A program made the translations under genes and the position numbers. Below are positions 31,601 to 43,000 of a stretch of 64,000 bases of DNA, piece by piece. A model generated the notes under the pieces. The model ran no database searches and was not told where the DNA came from. It saw only the letters and a list, made by a program, of their open reading frames with translations. Position 1 is the stretch's first letter. The number at the start of each line of letters is the position of its first letter. Location of the stretch: NCBI GenBank assembly GCA_008711295.1, contig VUYV01000020.1, positions 1,646,255 to 1,710,254 of the forward strand. The letters run 5' to 3'. This DNA is from Anarhynchus alexandrinus (lineage: Eukaryota > Chordata > Aves > Charadriiformes > Charadriidae).

Positions 31601-34600
31601 AAAGCCGGGTGCTTGTCAGTACGAGCGGGGCATATAACGAAAGGATCTCGGCAGCCAGATGGTTTTTTTCCATACATCATTCACCCGTTGCAGCTTTCCA
31701 TGGGCCGAGAGTCAGGCTCAGCATTGCACTTGTCAGCAGGCTTTCCTCTTATAGCGGGAAGAGGGAAGCGGGACTGCTGCCAGCTCCTCTTCCTGGTGCT
31801 TTCTGGTGTTATTAATACATCCCTAGAAGAGAGCTAGTCCTCGCTGCTGCAAGGCTGGATAATAAGTTTAGGCTATTTGGTGTTTCCCGTTGCTGCCAGC
31901 GTACTTGCCGGGTACCTAAAAGCTCTCCAGCTTTCCTGAACTAGAAAAAGAGAGACAATGAGCGTGTGAGAAGCTTTGGATTAGCTGATCTTCAAGACAC
32001 CTCAACACCCATTTATCCATCTTTCAGCACACTCTGGAAGCTTCCCAGATAGTGCCCAGCTCTTTGTTCATGGAGAACCAGGCAGTGACACCAACCAGCC
32101 TGGTCGTACTCCTTGAGCCCATTGCATGTCATGCAGACCATGACAAGGAGAGAGATTTCAGAGATGGCTTTCGGGTTGAGCAACTGCAGGGGCGTTTGTT
32201 AGGACGAGGAGAGGGAATCTCATCTTATGGCCCATGCCAAGCCTTTCAGAGCCGCACAATAGGCAAATACTCAGGTTTAGTGCCGGGGAAGCTGCCGTTT
32301 TTCCGATTTCAAACAAGCACACCCCCCCTCCCTTTCTGCTCCCCATAAAAGGCACATGTTGGAGACCCAGCCTGTCCCTGCCCTCTTCATTGTCTCTCCA
32401 CTCACACTCGAGAGGCTGCAGAGCTGTTTAGTAACTCTGGTGGATGCCCATGGAGGGGGGACTGCAGGAAGAGGTTTATTAGGTGGAAGTTTAAGAAAGT
32501 TCGGCAGGATCTGATGCCAGTAACTCACTGCCTGCTGATTAGCCTGTGGGAAGAATAATATCTTTTAAACTCTCCCTCCAGCCTTTCCAACCATGGCTCC
32601 AGTATTTCTGTCTAATATCACCAGGGTGCTGCCTTACTTTTAGCAGGGTACAACCTTGCTGCAACGTGCTCCTACTCTGCTGCAGTAGCTGTAGGGCATG
32701 GGTCTGAAATACTCTAACACCACCAAGAAGTCATGTTACCAAAGAGCTATAAGCCTCAGTTTGTGGTATGTGCTTCTAATCATGTTTCATTCATATTCAG
32801 TAGTTAGAATAAGGTCTGTATGAATATGATCTGGATCCATATCATCTCAGAAATGGGACATGGTTTAAGTGTTAAGCTCTGTTTGGTAATACTGCCTCCT
32901 GTGATGCATGTGGGCCTGGAGTCTCCACTGACCCAGCTATGCATGGGCACCAAAGGTTGGTTCATAGGATCCGGGGGCCCAGTGGGGACCTGGAGCTGAG
33001 CCCACCTCGGGCTCTTTTCCCTGTGGGCATTCTGAAAAAAGGGGAAAGGGGCTTAGTCACATTTCAGGTAAAAATCAATGGGCTATATTCATTCCTAGTG
33101 TAATTTTATTGAAGGCAGTGGTACTATACCAACGTGAGCTTGGCTTAGCAACTTGTCAGAGTGGTCTGTCCTTGAGACAAATTGATCTGTCACAGTGTTG
33201 CTTTGATGCATAGATCTTGTGTTGGGACTTGACCAACATGAATGAATGTTGAATATCTACTGTCTCTGCAAGTGGTGGGTTGAATTGTTCTGCTCTACTG
33301 CCTCCACCACAGCTGCTCCACCAAGGGAAATGTTATGCCCATGGACGTGGTCTCGTCAACTTCCTCAAAAGCAAGCTAACAAGCAAATTGACCTCCACTG
33401 CACTGGGAGAGGAGCCTTCTCCCACAGGACCATAGCCTTTCTGCACACGAGGGAAAAGAGGTCCCAAGGACAGAACTGAACCTGCAAGATCCGTGGCCTC
33501 ATGGCCTCCCCTTCCTCCTTCCCTCCTCACCTCGTCTGTCTGTCTTGGGGGAGGGACAGTTTCTCTGTGGAGTTCAGCAAGCTCCTCTTCCTGCAGCTCA
33601 CAACCAGGCTCTACGAACAGGTATATCATCCACCTATGCAACACTTCCAGAAGCTGACGAGGTTTTCAGGAGCCCATTACAATGTGCAGCGTGGCCATCC
33701 AGCACTGAGAATAAGCACAGCGGCTGCCGGAAAGCTAAGTGGGTTTTATTCCTCCCCTCCTCCCGAGGAAGACTTTTTGTTGGGGCTTTTTGTTTGTTCA
33801 TTTGGTTTTTGTAAAATTCATTTGGGGAAATGAAGCTCATGAGAAATTGGTGCCCATCCTGAACCCTCCCCAGTCCTTCGAACTTCGGGAACGGATGGAT
33901 CACCTACTGTGATTATAATTTAGCGGACTTTGTAGAGCAAAGTAACTTCACACACAGACACACGAGGTTCTTTCACTCTCCATCAGCACAAGCTGCTTCT
34001 GCAATCTTAGCTACTCACATTAGTGAAAGAAAAAGCCTAGCTAGAATGTGGTGAGATGACTTAGTATTTTGTATCAGTCCCACGGTCCCAATGTCCATTA
34101 GCAGCGCCGTCAGCTGCCGTGCCGTGAATTCAGACTTTGGATGGCAGCCCACGAACTGGTCAGGGTGAAAATGTTTGGAAAAACCTGAGCCCAAGTCTAT
34201 ACGCCTCTCCAGAAGCAGATGCGGAGAGAGGATCAGCTGAAAGCAGATATCGCCTCCTGCTCAGCCCAGCCAGAAACTGGTGGGCTCTGTTCGTGCTGCC
34301 CCTGCCCTCCCAGGGAGAGCCTGTCCCCAGGGACCAGCAGAGGGGAAGGAAGGTAACGGAGCATCTGACAAAGCAGTGTGCACAGCACCGTTCAGCCGGT
34401 TAGGAATAAAAAGCTGACAACTAGACCCTGAAATAAGAGGATTTCACTTTGGAAATGCCAATGGCTTTTTCAAACTGAAATGAGACTAAAAGCCCTTAAC
34501 GGTTGTGAGGAGTGTTTCAGGTTGCTGTTCCTTGCTTAAAAAATTTAAATTTTGACTATGAGGTAGGTTTAAGCACTCCAGCCAGCTCTGTTAGAAATGC

Positions 34601-37600
34601 GCAGTGCGGGTGGGGAAAAAATGTTCAAGGAAGATTGTGGATGGTGGCCCAGTGGCTTTGCAGTGGGGTAGGCTAATCAGGAATGCAGGCTGGAGTTCAA
34701 AGTCTTCTTCTGCCCCTGGGGGGACCTGGCTGTCCACCCAAGCATGTGTGTGTGTGGCAGGGTGTGCTGCTGCGTGCTGGGACTCGCGGCCATGCAGAAG
34801 GTTGGTGTGTTCATGGCTTCGGTCTGTTGTCACCCATCAGGACAAAGTGAGGGCTTTGCAGGGTGACAGAGCAGTGCTTGTTCCTTGTGAGAGGAAACTC
34901 CTGACCTGGTTTTTGAGAGGAGACCGTGTGAAGTGTCGCATTTATTGCAGCGAGTGGCAGGGAGCAGGGGTAAAAGCATGGAGCAAGCTGTGTTTGAGAA
35001 CAAGCTAATCCCTCGCTGGCTGCCTGAAATGGGAGAGCTGCTGGATCTGCTCCCTGGCCAACCCTCTCCAGCTCTTCTCACCCTCCCCAAACCCGATGTG
35101 CAAACTGTCATTCCTCTGAGCTAGCCAAAGCATCCCCCTCCCCTGATCTCCTCCGAGGACGTACGTTTGCATCATTTCGGTCCTCTCCCTGCTAGGCGCC
35201 ACGGGCCAGCCGTGAAATGCCAGCGGCCATGTGATGACCTCAGACGTGCTGGTGGCCAAACCTTGCCATAACCCCCTGGTTTGCCTATGCACGGCCTTCC
35301 AACAACACTCCATGCCCTGGCGTGTCTTCTGCTTGCTTGGAGGAGAGACAGCGCAGCCTGCAGAGCGTTGCCGTCCACCCTGGCCTCACTTCTGCATCAC
35401 TTCATGCTTTCCCAGAGAATTTCACGGCACTTTTCTGAGCCTTTGTAGACAGGGTAAGTTCAACAGACCAAAGTTAGAAAACAGAAGCCCTTGACATTTT
35501 GATGGTCCTGATCTCCAGAGCCCTGGTGTTGTCCCTGGGGAGGAGAGGCAGGCCAGCTGTTGTGGCAGTGTGGGACCAGGGGACAGCATCGTGGTGAAAG
35601 CAGTGTGTCTGCCGGAGGTGTGTCTCCGAACAGGGGCTCTGTGCTTCTCTGCTGGGACCAAGGGCAGCTTCACTGTGGGCTGAACAAGGCGCAGCTGATG
35701 GAGGAGCTAGCTGAGGAGGGCAGAACAGCATGTAAATGCTCAACAAGACATGTGGAGAAGAGGGGATAGTCGAGAACAGCTGTAAAAGGCTTTCCAGATG
35801 TGGTGGTTTTCGCAGGAGCCACGATGCAAGAGAGGGCAGGGGGCTGCTGTGCTGGAGCAGCGCTGCAAGGCAGGGAGGGTGGGGGGCAAAAAGAGGGAGC
35901 GGGGTATTTGATGCAGAAGCCCGGGAGCAAAGCAGTCTTTCAAAGCAGGCTCTGGCCGAGGAGACAGGCGGGAGGTATTTCCAAGCTGAGGTGCCCAGGC
36001 CAAGCCTCACCGCATCATCCGAGCAGCGATGTTGCCTCCCAGCCCGGCACTGACAGCTCAAGCACGTGTCACCAAACCACAACGGGCAATGCAGCCACAA
36101 GGTGTAAATGTCACTAATGAATAAATTGCCTTGTGCCTTGGAGAGGCTAATCCATCACGGCCGGGGACGGGGATCTGACAGGCTGGGCTATTTCAGGCAC
36201 AGCCTGTAGGGAGGAGGAACTGCTTCATTTCTGAGCCATCCCCTCTGCCTAGGGAAGCCGGTGCAGGGCTTGGCTCTGCGCTGCTCCCCAGCTTCCCGGC
36301 CCCGTGAGCTCAGGCTTCATCCCTCTTCACTGTGACTGAAGGAAGAAGCAGGAGAGGGTCTAGGTTAGCCAAAAGTGGGGTCAGCTGGGCGGTGGGTGGG
36401 CCCCGGCGGGGGCTAGCTGGTGAGGGGGTTTGGAGGGCCGCTGCTGCACACAGGGCATGGGTGGTGTAGGTGCTGATGGGGGTCAAGCAGCAGGTCCCCA
36501 GCGATCAGGAGAGCTCGTGTCAGTTGTCTGGGGGGCAGTGCTGTGGCCTGCACCATGTGTGTTTCAGGCCAGTGGTGGCTGGGGCCATGTTTTGCAAACA
36601 TGCCGTTTACTCCCCAGTTCAGTTTCATAGTTTGTCCCGATAAGAGGTGACCTGGACATGCTCCAAGGCTGCCCCAGCCCAAGCCCTCACCCTCTCCGGA
36701 GCCACGGCTCTACTAGGCTGTCTCAGGGGCACCGCACAGGCCCTCCCATTTCCCCCCTGCTGTTGAACCCCAGCCGCCAGCACCTCAGCTGGCTGTGCAG
36801 AGGGCCACCAGGTCCCCGGCGGGCAGGGACAGAAGCTCAGCATGGACATGTCCAGCCCCGTTGGCGCAAAGGGATGCTGAACGCAGCAACCATTTCCGTG
36901 CGCAGCCTCTGCCCATCCCGGCGGCAGCTTGCTCTGCCACCTGCAGTCGGTGCTCGAAATCAACCTGTCGTCCTGTTTTTACGACATATGCCAGCGTGAC
37001 ACCTTGCAAGCCGATGCCTGGGTCGCCGTGAGCAGAAGTCGCCAGGCTTGGGAAGCCGGCCACCGGGTTTTGCCGCCGCACGCGTGCTGTGCTCAGAAGC
37101 AGCAGGAGCAGGGCTTGCCATCTGCTGCGGGAGGGAGCCAGCCGGGTGCCCCTGCTCCGGCCCCATGGGGCGCCCACTGGCATAGTCAAAGTGAAAGCCC
37201 TTGTGTCATTCTCCTTCCTTTACTACCCGGCCACCTCCTGTCCCTCACCCAACCATCACTCTGGCACAGACCCACGGGTGGGGGGATGCTCCCAGCTTGG
37301 CTGGAGTCCCTCTGCTGCTGAGTGCCGCCCGGTTCTGGTCACACTGCATCAGCAGATGGTGGCAGGAGGGGACATCAGCTCCCAAGCAAGGCACTGAAGG
37401 TTGTTCCCCCCTCCAGACAGAGGTCCACAGCTGACCCCCCCTCCTCAAAGCCCTATGGTACTCCTTGGGTATGGGTCTCACGAGAGAGCTAAGGGGTCTG
37501 TACTGGCCCTGTGCCATCACGTGCCCTTTCCGCCACGGATTGACCTGCTAGTGACAGCTCTGCAAGGCAGTCCCACACCTCGGCCACTGGACCTGTAGGT

Positions 37601-38563
37601 GACAAGTGACCCATCAATGATGAGAGTGTTCACACTCAGACAATCTGCTGTTGCTGTCAGGGCTTTCATTTTTACCAACTTGGGCAGCATTTGAAATGGT
37701 TTGAACCCTTGCAAACAGGCCGATAGTTGGTTTTGGGTGGGAGTGAGTGGTGCAGGCTGCTTGGTGTGGGCTGTGCTCTTTGGCCAAGAGAGGGATGGGA
37801 GGGAAGGCAATGGTTCTCCAGGCAGCAGCTACCTGTCCAGGTGTTCCCACATGTGGCAGCCCAGGAGCGCGTTTGGAGGGTGCTCAGGAGGTGTTAACAG
37901 TCTTGGCCATTTGCAGGAAGAGGAGCCATGAGTATCCTGGAAAGCAAGTCTGCAGTTGTTTTGGGGATGATGCGTTTTCCCAGGCCCTTTTCTTTCCATC
38001 CCTGTTCCTCGCTGGCTTTGGCGGCCAGTTCCTCCTCACGTGTCTGCTAGCATGTCTGAGGGATCTCATCGCTGCCCTCCCAGCACGAGCTTTCATTGCA
38101 CAACTGGCTGACCAGATGCAGCCCCGTACTTGGAGCTACAGGCAGGCTTGCCCAGGACCAAGCCACCCCCATTAAGCCCCCGCACCACCCTTGCTGCTGG
38201 AGCTGTTCCTTCATCAGCCTGATGCTGATCTGGGTCTTTTCTGCTGTTTCTGAACTCGAGTTCTCATCTCATTCAGGTGTGTCATTCAGTGGAAATATTT
38301 TGTAAATGCAAATAAAAAGAAATAAATCTATTCAATACCTCGGTCTCGAGGATGGGAAACAAGTAGTGGGAGACGCCTGGGTGGGCAGGTTTCACAGGTG
38401 CTGCCACCGGTTAGATTTTCTGGCGGACGTAGCCCCTGGAGCATCCGTGAACAGTTGGGAAGGGAGCTACGCAGACCTGCGAGGGCTTGGGGCTGAGCCC
38501 TGTCGGCACCCCTCGCGCGGCCACCGCCGCCGGGGACGGCCTCGCACTCCATCCTTTCTGATC

Positions 38564-38571
38564 TATAAAAG
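38564..38571 (+). promoter_or_regulatory. TATA box-like element in a small CpG-rich patch
   Basis: TATAAAAG followed by GGG lies inside a locally CpG-rich patch (about 38400-38660), surrounded by AT-richer DNA. A GCAG/GTAAAG donor-like junction follows about 20 bases later, near the position where transcription would start. It could be a promoter for a short transcript ending at 38860, or chance within a long 3' UTR. Confidence 0.3.
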
Positions 38572-38836
38572 GGGTGACACGGCGCAGGTAAAGGTCCTGT
38601 CGGCCGGGGGCCGGCGGCACCGCGGGCGTCTGTATCCATCAGGCAGAGCAATGCAGAAGCGGGTACGTGGCGAACAAAGTTCTTTTTGTGAGCACTGGGA
38701 AACAGTTTTTACTTTTCAACTCTGTCAATATGATCTAGCTCTGTCTGTCTCTCTATATATGTACAAACAGTATATCACAATGTTGCCTTTTTTGTTGGAA
38801 ATATCAAAGTACAAAGATTGTAAACCAAATCGGTGT

Positions 38837-38842
38837 AATAAA
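38837..38842 (+). terminator. Distal poly(A) signal, probable transcript 3' end near 38860
   Basis: AATAAA preceded by an AT-rich, UTR-like tract (38690-38836) and followed within 30 bases by a GT-rich element (GAGGTGGC...GTGGGTCTGTGAG). The site faces the TCTE1 poly(A) signals about 490 bases away, as expected for the convergent TMEM151B-TCTE1 pair. Assignment to TMEM151B is inferred. Confidence 0.55.
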
Positions 38843-38860
38843 AGTTTCAGATGATTCACT

Positions 38861-39327
38861 GAGGTGGCTGCCAGCGGTGGGTCTGTGAGCGCTGGTGCCG
38901 GGCAGGGCTGGGATACACGTGAAGCCCCTGTGTTGCTCAGAGGGCGGGAGGGGACGGAGGTCAGCCCGCTTGCTTAATTGCCCGCTGACCTCTCCGGAGG
39001 AGGGGGGTCAAAGGACCGAGGCAATCGGTCCTGTCCTCAGGTGGCCACAGCCCATGGGACAGAAGGAAGCTGCTCCGTTTTCCTCCAGGCCCAAGGAAGC
39101 TGCTTTCCCATTTTCAGCCCCGTGGGCCAGCAGTCCTGCAGGAACCCCTCTAGCCTGAAGTTATGTGAAACACAGATTTTTCTGACCGATTTGCACAGAA
39201 GAGCCTTACTGGTGAAGGTGAGCATCTGGTTGTAAAGAATTCGCCTGTTTGCAAAGCAGGCTGGCACTGAACAATGGCATGGCAACCCAAAGCAGGGAAC
39301 CGGTGGAGAGACCTATCTTTTCTTGAA
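38861..39327. other. Short intergenic spacer between convergent 3' ends
   Basis: About 470 bp between the plus-strand poly(A) region and the TCTE1 poly(A) signals. No coding sequence or repeat was recognised. Confidence 0.45.
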
Positions 39328-39338
39328 TTTATTTTATT
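39328..39338 (-). terminator. TCTE1: Overlapping TCTE1 poly(A) signals
   Basis: Plus-strand TTTATTTTATT gives two overlapping AATAAA hexamers on the minus strand, about 540 bases after the TCTE1 stop codon. This is the first strong signal downstream and defines a 3' UTR of roughly 0.55 kb (39330-39878). Confidence 0.55.
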
Positions 39339-39878
39339 TTACTTTTCACCCCCCATATCTGAGACTCCAGACAGGTTTTGCTATAAAAACAAATAGATCC
39401 TTGAGCAGAACAATAGCCAGAAAAAGCTGCTGAGGAACTAGAAACAACATTACCTCTATCCTCTATGCATCTCACATCCCCCTCAGGAAAAACCCTAAAA
39501 TAGCTGTTTTCTCTGAAGATTAGGTCTGGACCAGACCATTTAGATGGTGGAGACTTCACCTCAGCTGTTTTACAGGTGGAACAACATCCAGCTGCCCGAA
39601 CTAAGCTTGCTGCCAGAGCACGTTAAGATTTAGTCTCAGGTACAGTGAGAGAGAGAGCTCAAGAGGCAATTTGCTTCTGCAACGCTGCTGCAGTCCCATG
39701 AGGTCTAATGCCTGTCTCGTGTGAAGTCATAGGTTGGATGATGGAGATCTGCGAAAGGCTGCTGCTGTGGCAGCCACAGGTTGAGCGTTTCTCAGGGATA
39801 CAAATGAAAACAAGCCTCTGAAATACAGTATCTCCAACACTGCACCTGCAAAGCTCATTGCGTTCTGGAGCGTTTTCT
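39339..39878 (-). other. TCTE1: TCTE1 3' UTR
   Basis: About 0.54 kb between the stop codon and the paired poly(A) signals; no repeat or reading frame of note. Confidence 0.5.
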
Positions 39879-40055
39879 TCAGAGGAGCGTGGCGGGGGGA
39901 TGCTGCAGAGACCCCAGCCTCGCCGCTTCCCGGTTGGCCCACACAATTTGGTGTATGAGGTACTCGGTCTCCTGGCCCACCTCTGCCAGGCGGAGGTCAA
40001 ACTCGGTCAAAGCTTTGTTATCCGCCAGCCCATCAAGTAGCTGCTTCCCACCATC
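39879..40055 (-). CDS. TCTE1: TCTE1 coding exon 4 and stop
   Basis: Fifty-eight codons plus stop, from DGGKQLLDGLADNK to ...HPPATLL. It holds the last LRR (LTEFDLRLAEV) and the conserved ETEYLI...ANREAAR end. The human protein continues for about twenty more residues, so the avian tail is slightly shorter. Confidence 0.92.
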   Translation of the reverse strand, partial: DGGKQLLDGLADNKALTEFDLRLAEVGQETEYLIHQIVWANREAARLGSLQHPPATLL

Positions 40056-43000
40056 CTGCAAACAGGTGAGAAGAGGGGGTTAGAGGAGGAGATCCAAAAG
40101 TGAAGCGTGTTCCTCCCTTTCCTCCTCCCCAGAGCAACTTCTCCTGCACTTCCATCCTGCTGGCAACGGGGAGCCCATGAGATAGTGACAAAAGTGACAA
40201 AGGCCTTTGCACAAATCCGAAATGTTGCTCACAGAAGTACAGAGGAGGAGTGTAACCTTATGCAGCACTCAGTGATACGACACATGCTAATGACTCCCTC
40301 TGGGTACCGTGTCAGGAGTCCTCAAGCTCAGGCTGGTTAATAGCACGGCTGGCGATGATAACCTGAGAGGAGTCTCTGCTCTCCCCTGTCCCCCGGTCCC
40401 CAGCTCACTGCTGGCTGGGGACAAAGGGCAGTGTGATTCGGTGTGCTGCTCCTCCTCTCTGCAGTGGCGAGAGCCCCAGTGCTGGCAGGCTCCTGCCTGG
40501 ATGCCATTTCCCAGGCTGGGTTGGCTTTCCTGGGGGGAACATCTCACACAACTGAAGTCCAGACTGCATGGCACAGAAAATATGATGTAGACACCCTTAG
40601 GGAGGAAAACTCACTTTGGGGCATTTCCCTCCCTTACCTGAAGCACTGTCTTTAGGGATTTGACAATTTGACTTCTTCTTCCCCCCACAGCTATTCTCTT
40701 TCAGGTATCAAATACACCTCCTGCCCCCATCTTCTCCATCCAGGTGGTCCCCTCATCCCAGCACCCTGCCTCTTAGACCTTTTGCCAAAAAGGACAGAGC
40801 CAAAAGGACCGTGAAGGAGTCTCTTTTTAATGGGGTACAGAGGTCGGAATTTGATGCCTCTCTGGCAAAGACACCCATTTCCCCAAAGATCATACCACCA
40901 GCCCACTTGTTGGGCTGCTGTGGAGCTTCACAAATGGGTACCAGGAGAGCTCATCAGAAGGAAGATGCCAAGCACAGCAATTATTATTTAGTAAGCAAAA
41001 ATCCATCTCTCCTTTCCAGCCTTTGCCCCCTTGTATTATTAAACTCAAATGGTTTTCCACGTCCAGGATCATAAAACTCAGAACTCACTAAAGGTTTTCT
41101 GCCATCAAATCCTTTTAAAACCGTTGTCAAACACATCAATGCCGATATTCCTGCCAGCAGGGACAGCTGGTCTTGCTGTCTCTTTATTGTGACAGTGAGA
41201 AAAATTGAGGCAGCACAGAAAGTTTAAAAGCCAGCATGATTGCATTCGGCTGTCTAGTTTCAGATTTCTAAATCTCTTTTTAATCAGCAGAAGAGAAGCG
41301 GTCTGGTTTGTGGCCATGTCACATACTGCAGCTCTTAGGGATGCAGTAAGGTCTGTGGATGCTCCTCTGTCTAGAAAACATAAGCCTGTGGTTTAGGAAC
41401 CACTGACGAGCACCCAGACGTGACACTTTTGACCTACTGCACCGCTCCAGAGCTGCAGGATGAGTTTAAGGAGCTCAGCAACCCAGCCAATTTTCTAACA
41501 GTCTCCTCCGAGTTGCGTGACAGACAGGAGAGGTTCTGGGAAGGGTGACACTATCTGTGTGCTGCTGAATGACAGATGGCACAGCAGATCCAAAGCACAG
41601 AGGATATGCATAAGGCCCTCGTCTCATGCCGCCTATCATTATTATCTACTCCCACGTGCGTGAAGCGGCTGTGATTTTTTCCCAGACTTACTCTCCAGTT
41701 TTCAGTTTCCTGGGGGGAAAATCCCTCTCTGCCCAAAAGCCCAAAGCCTGGAAGTTCAGCCCTGTGAACAGAGCTAGATGTAACGAGTGAGATAAATGCG
41801 TGTGCGTGCACAGAAGATGTCCTTCTCCTTCCTGCCGTCTGCTAGAGTCTTCCCTGCTCGCAACTCATTGTTATCGCAGCGAGACAGCAAAGTGAAGGAT
41901 GCATTTGCCTCTGTGGCTTCAAGGCAGGGCAGGCTCAGCATCTGCTTTGCTGGGCCACCACGCCAGCTCACAAACTGTGGGGAGAAGGGGTTTCTCTTAC
42001 CAGCCCCAGGTGGTTGCATGAGAAGTTGATACTCGTCAGGGTGGTGTTCTGAGCCAGGACCTGGGAGAAAAGCATGGCGGTTGGCTCTGACAGGTTATTA
42101 CTTCCCAGATGGATGGACTTCAGGGTGGCGTTGGTCAGCAGGGCACGGCCGATCGCCTTCCCGCCTTCGTCCTCCACGCAGTTGAGGCGCAGATTCAGGG
42201 AGGTCAGGGTGGAGTTCTCAGCCAGGGCTTGAGCAAGAGCCTGAGCCCCCAGGTGATGGATCTGGTTGTTACACAGGTCGAGGATTTCTAATTTGCCGCG
42301 GCTGATCAACTTCCCAATAGCTCGTGCCCCCTTGTCCCTGATGAGATTGTGGGACAAGTTCAGCTCCACCAAGCAGGGGTGATCCAGCAAGTTACGGACC
42401 AGCAGCCTGGTCTTCTCATCATCCACTTTGCTGCGTGTCAGCTTGAAAACCTGTGGGGATAAAGAACAGGCACAGTAAAACAGCCAGACCTCAAGAGAGT
42501 TAAGCCCATGGCCCACCAGACAGGATTCATTTCCCTTCACCTCAGACCCCTTTAGCCAGCAGGCTCAAGTAGTCGCTTTTATAGTGGGCAGATACTTCCA
42601 GCAGGCAGGACATGCCACTGATGTCCCATGCCTGTTCTAGGGAGAAATGGTTCATCTCCTGGAACCCCCTGTTCCTCTCCTCTGAATCCACAGGACCTCT
42701 GACACAGGAGGGCTAAATTAAAATGAGATAAAGCTGCCCAGACAGTAACAGCAGAACTCCCTCCAGATCACAGTCAAACACTGTCTGAATGAGCATATGC
42801 AGTGGCGGTAACCACAGCGCTCTCCGTGATGGGCAATGCCCTGCATGGCCTGGGCACCTCGATAGCCACAGGAGAGGTAATTTCTCTTCTGGAAGCCAAG
42901 CAGACAAATATTTCCCAAAGCATCCTAATCTGTGGGGACAGCATTCAGCCAGCTCCCTCTGGCCGTGCTCTGGCTAGCAATGCCCGCTGACGTTTTGGAA

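Larger units (their letters stand above)
26799..38860 (+). other. TMEM151B downstream region: 3' UTR and/or intergenic
   Basis: After the TGA there is no recognised coding sequence for 12 kb. A proximal AATAAA lies at 27115-27120, about 317 bases after the stop. A CR1 tail sits at about 28140-28674. AATAAA also occurs near 34405, 36119 and 38310. The last 150 bases before 38860 are AT-rich, with TATATATGTACA-like and TGTAAACC words and an AATAAA followed by a GT-rich stretch, which looks like a real 3' end. Whether this is the distal TMEM151B poly(A) site or that of a separate transcript cannot be decided from sequence. Confidence 0.45.

Noticed and set aside
41968..42000. TCTE1 exon 3 reading on past HLGL
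   Set aside because: The continuation VRETPSPHSL is intronic. A GTAAGA donor at 42000 and the DGGKQLL exon rebuild the known protein.
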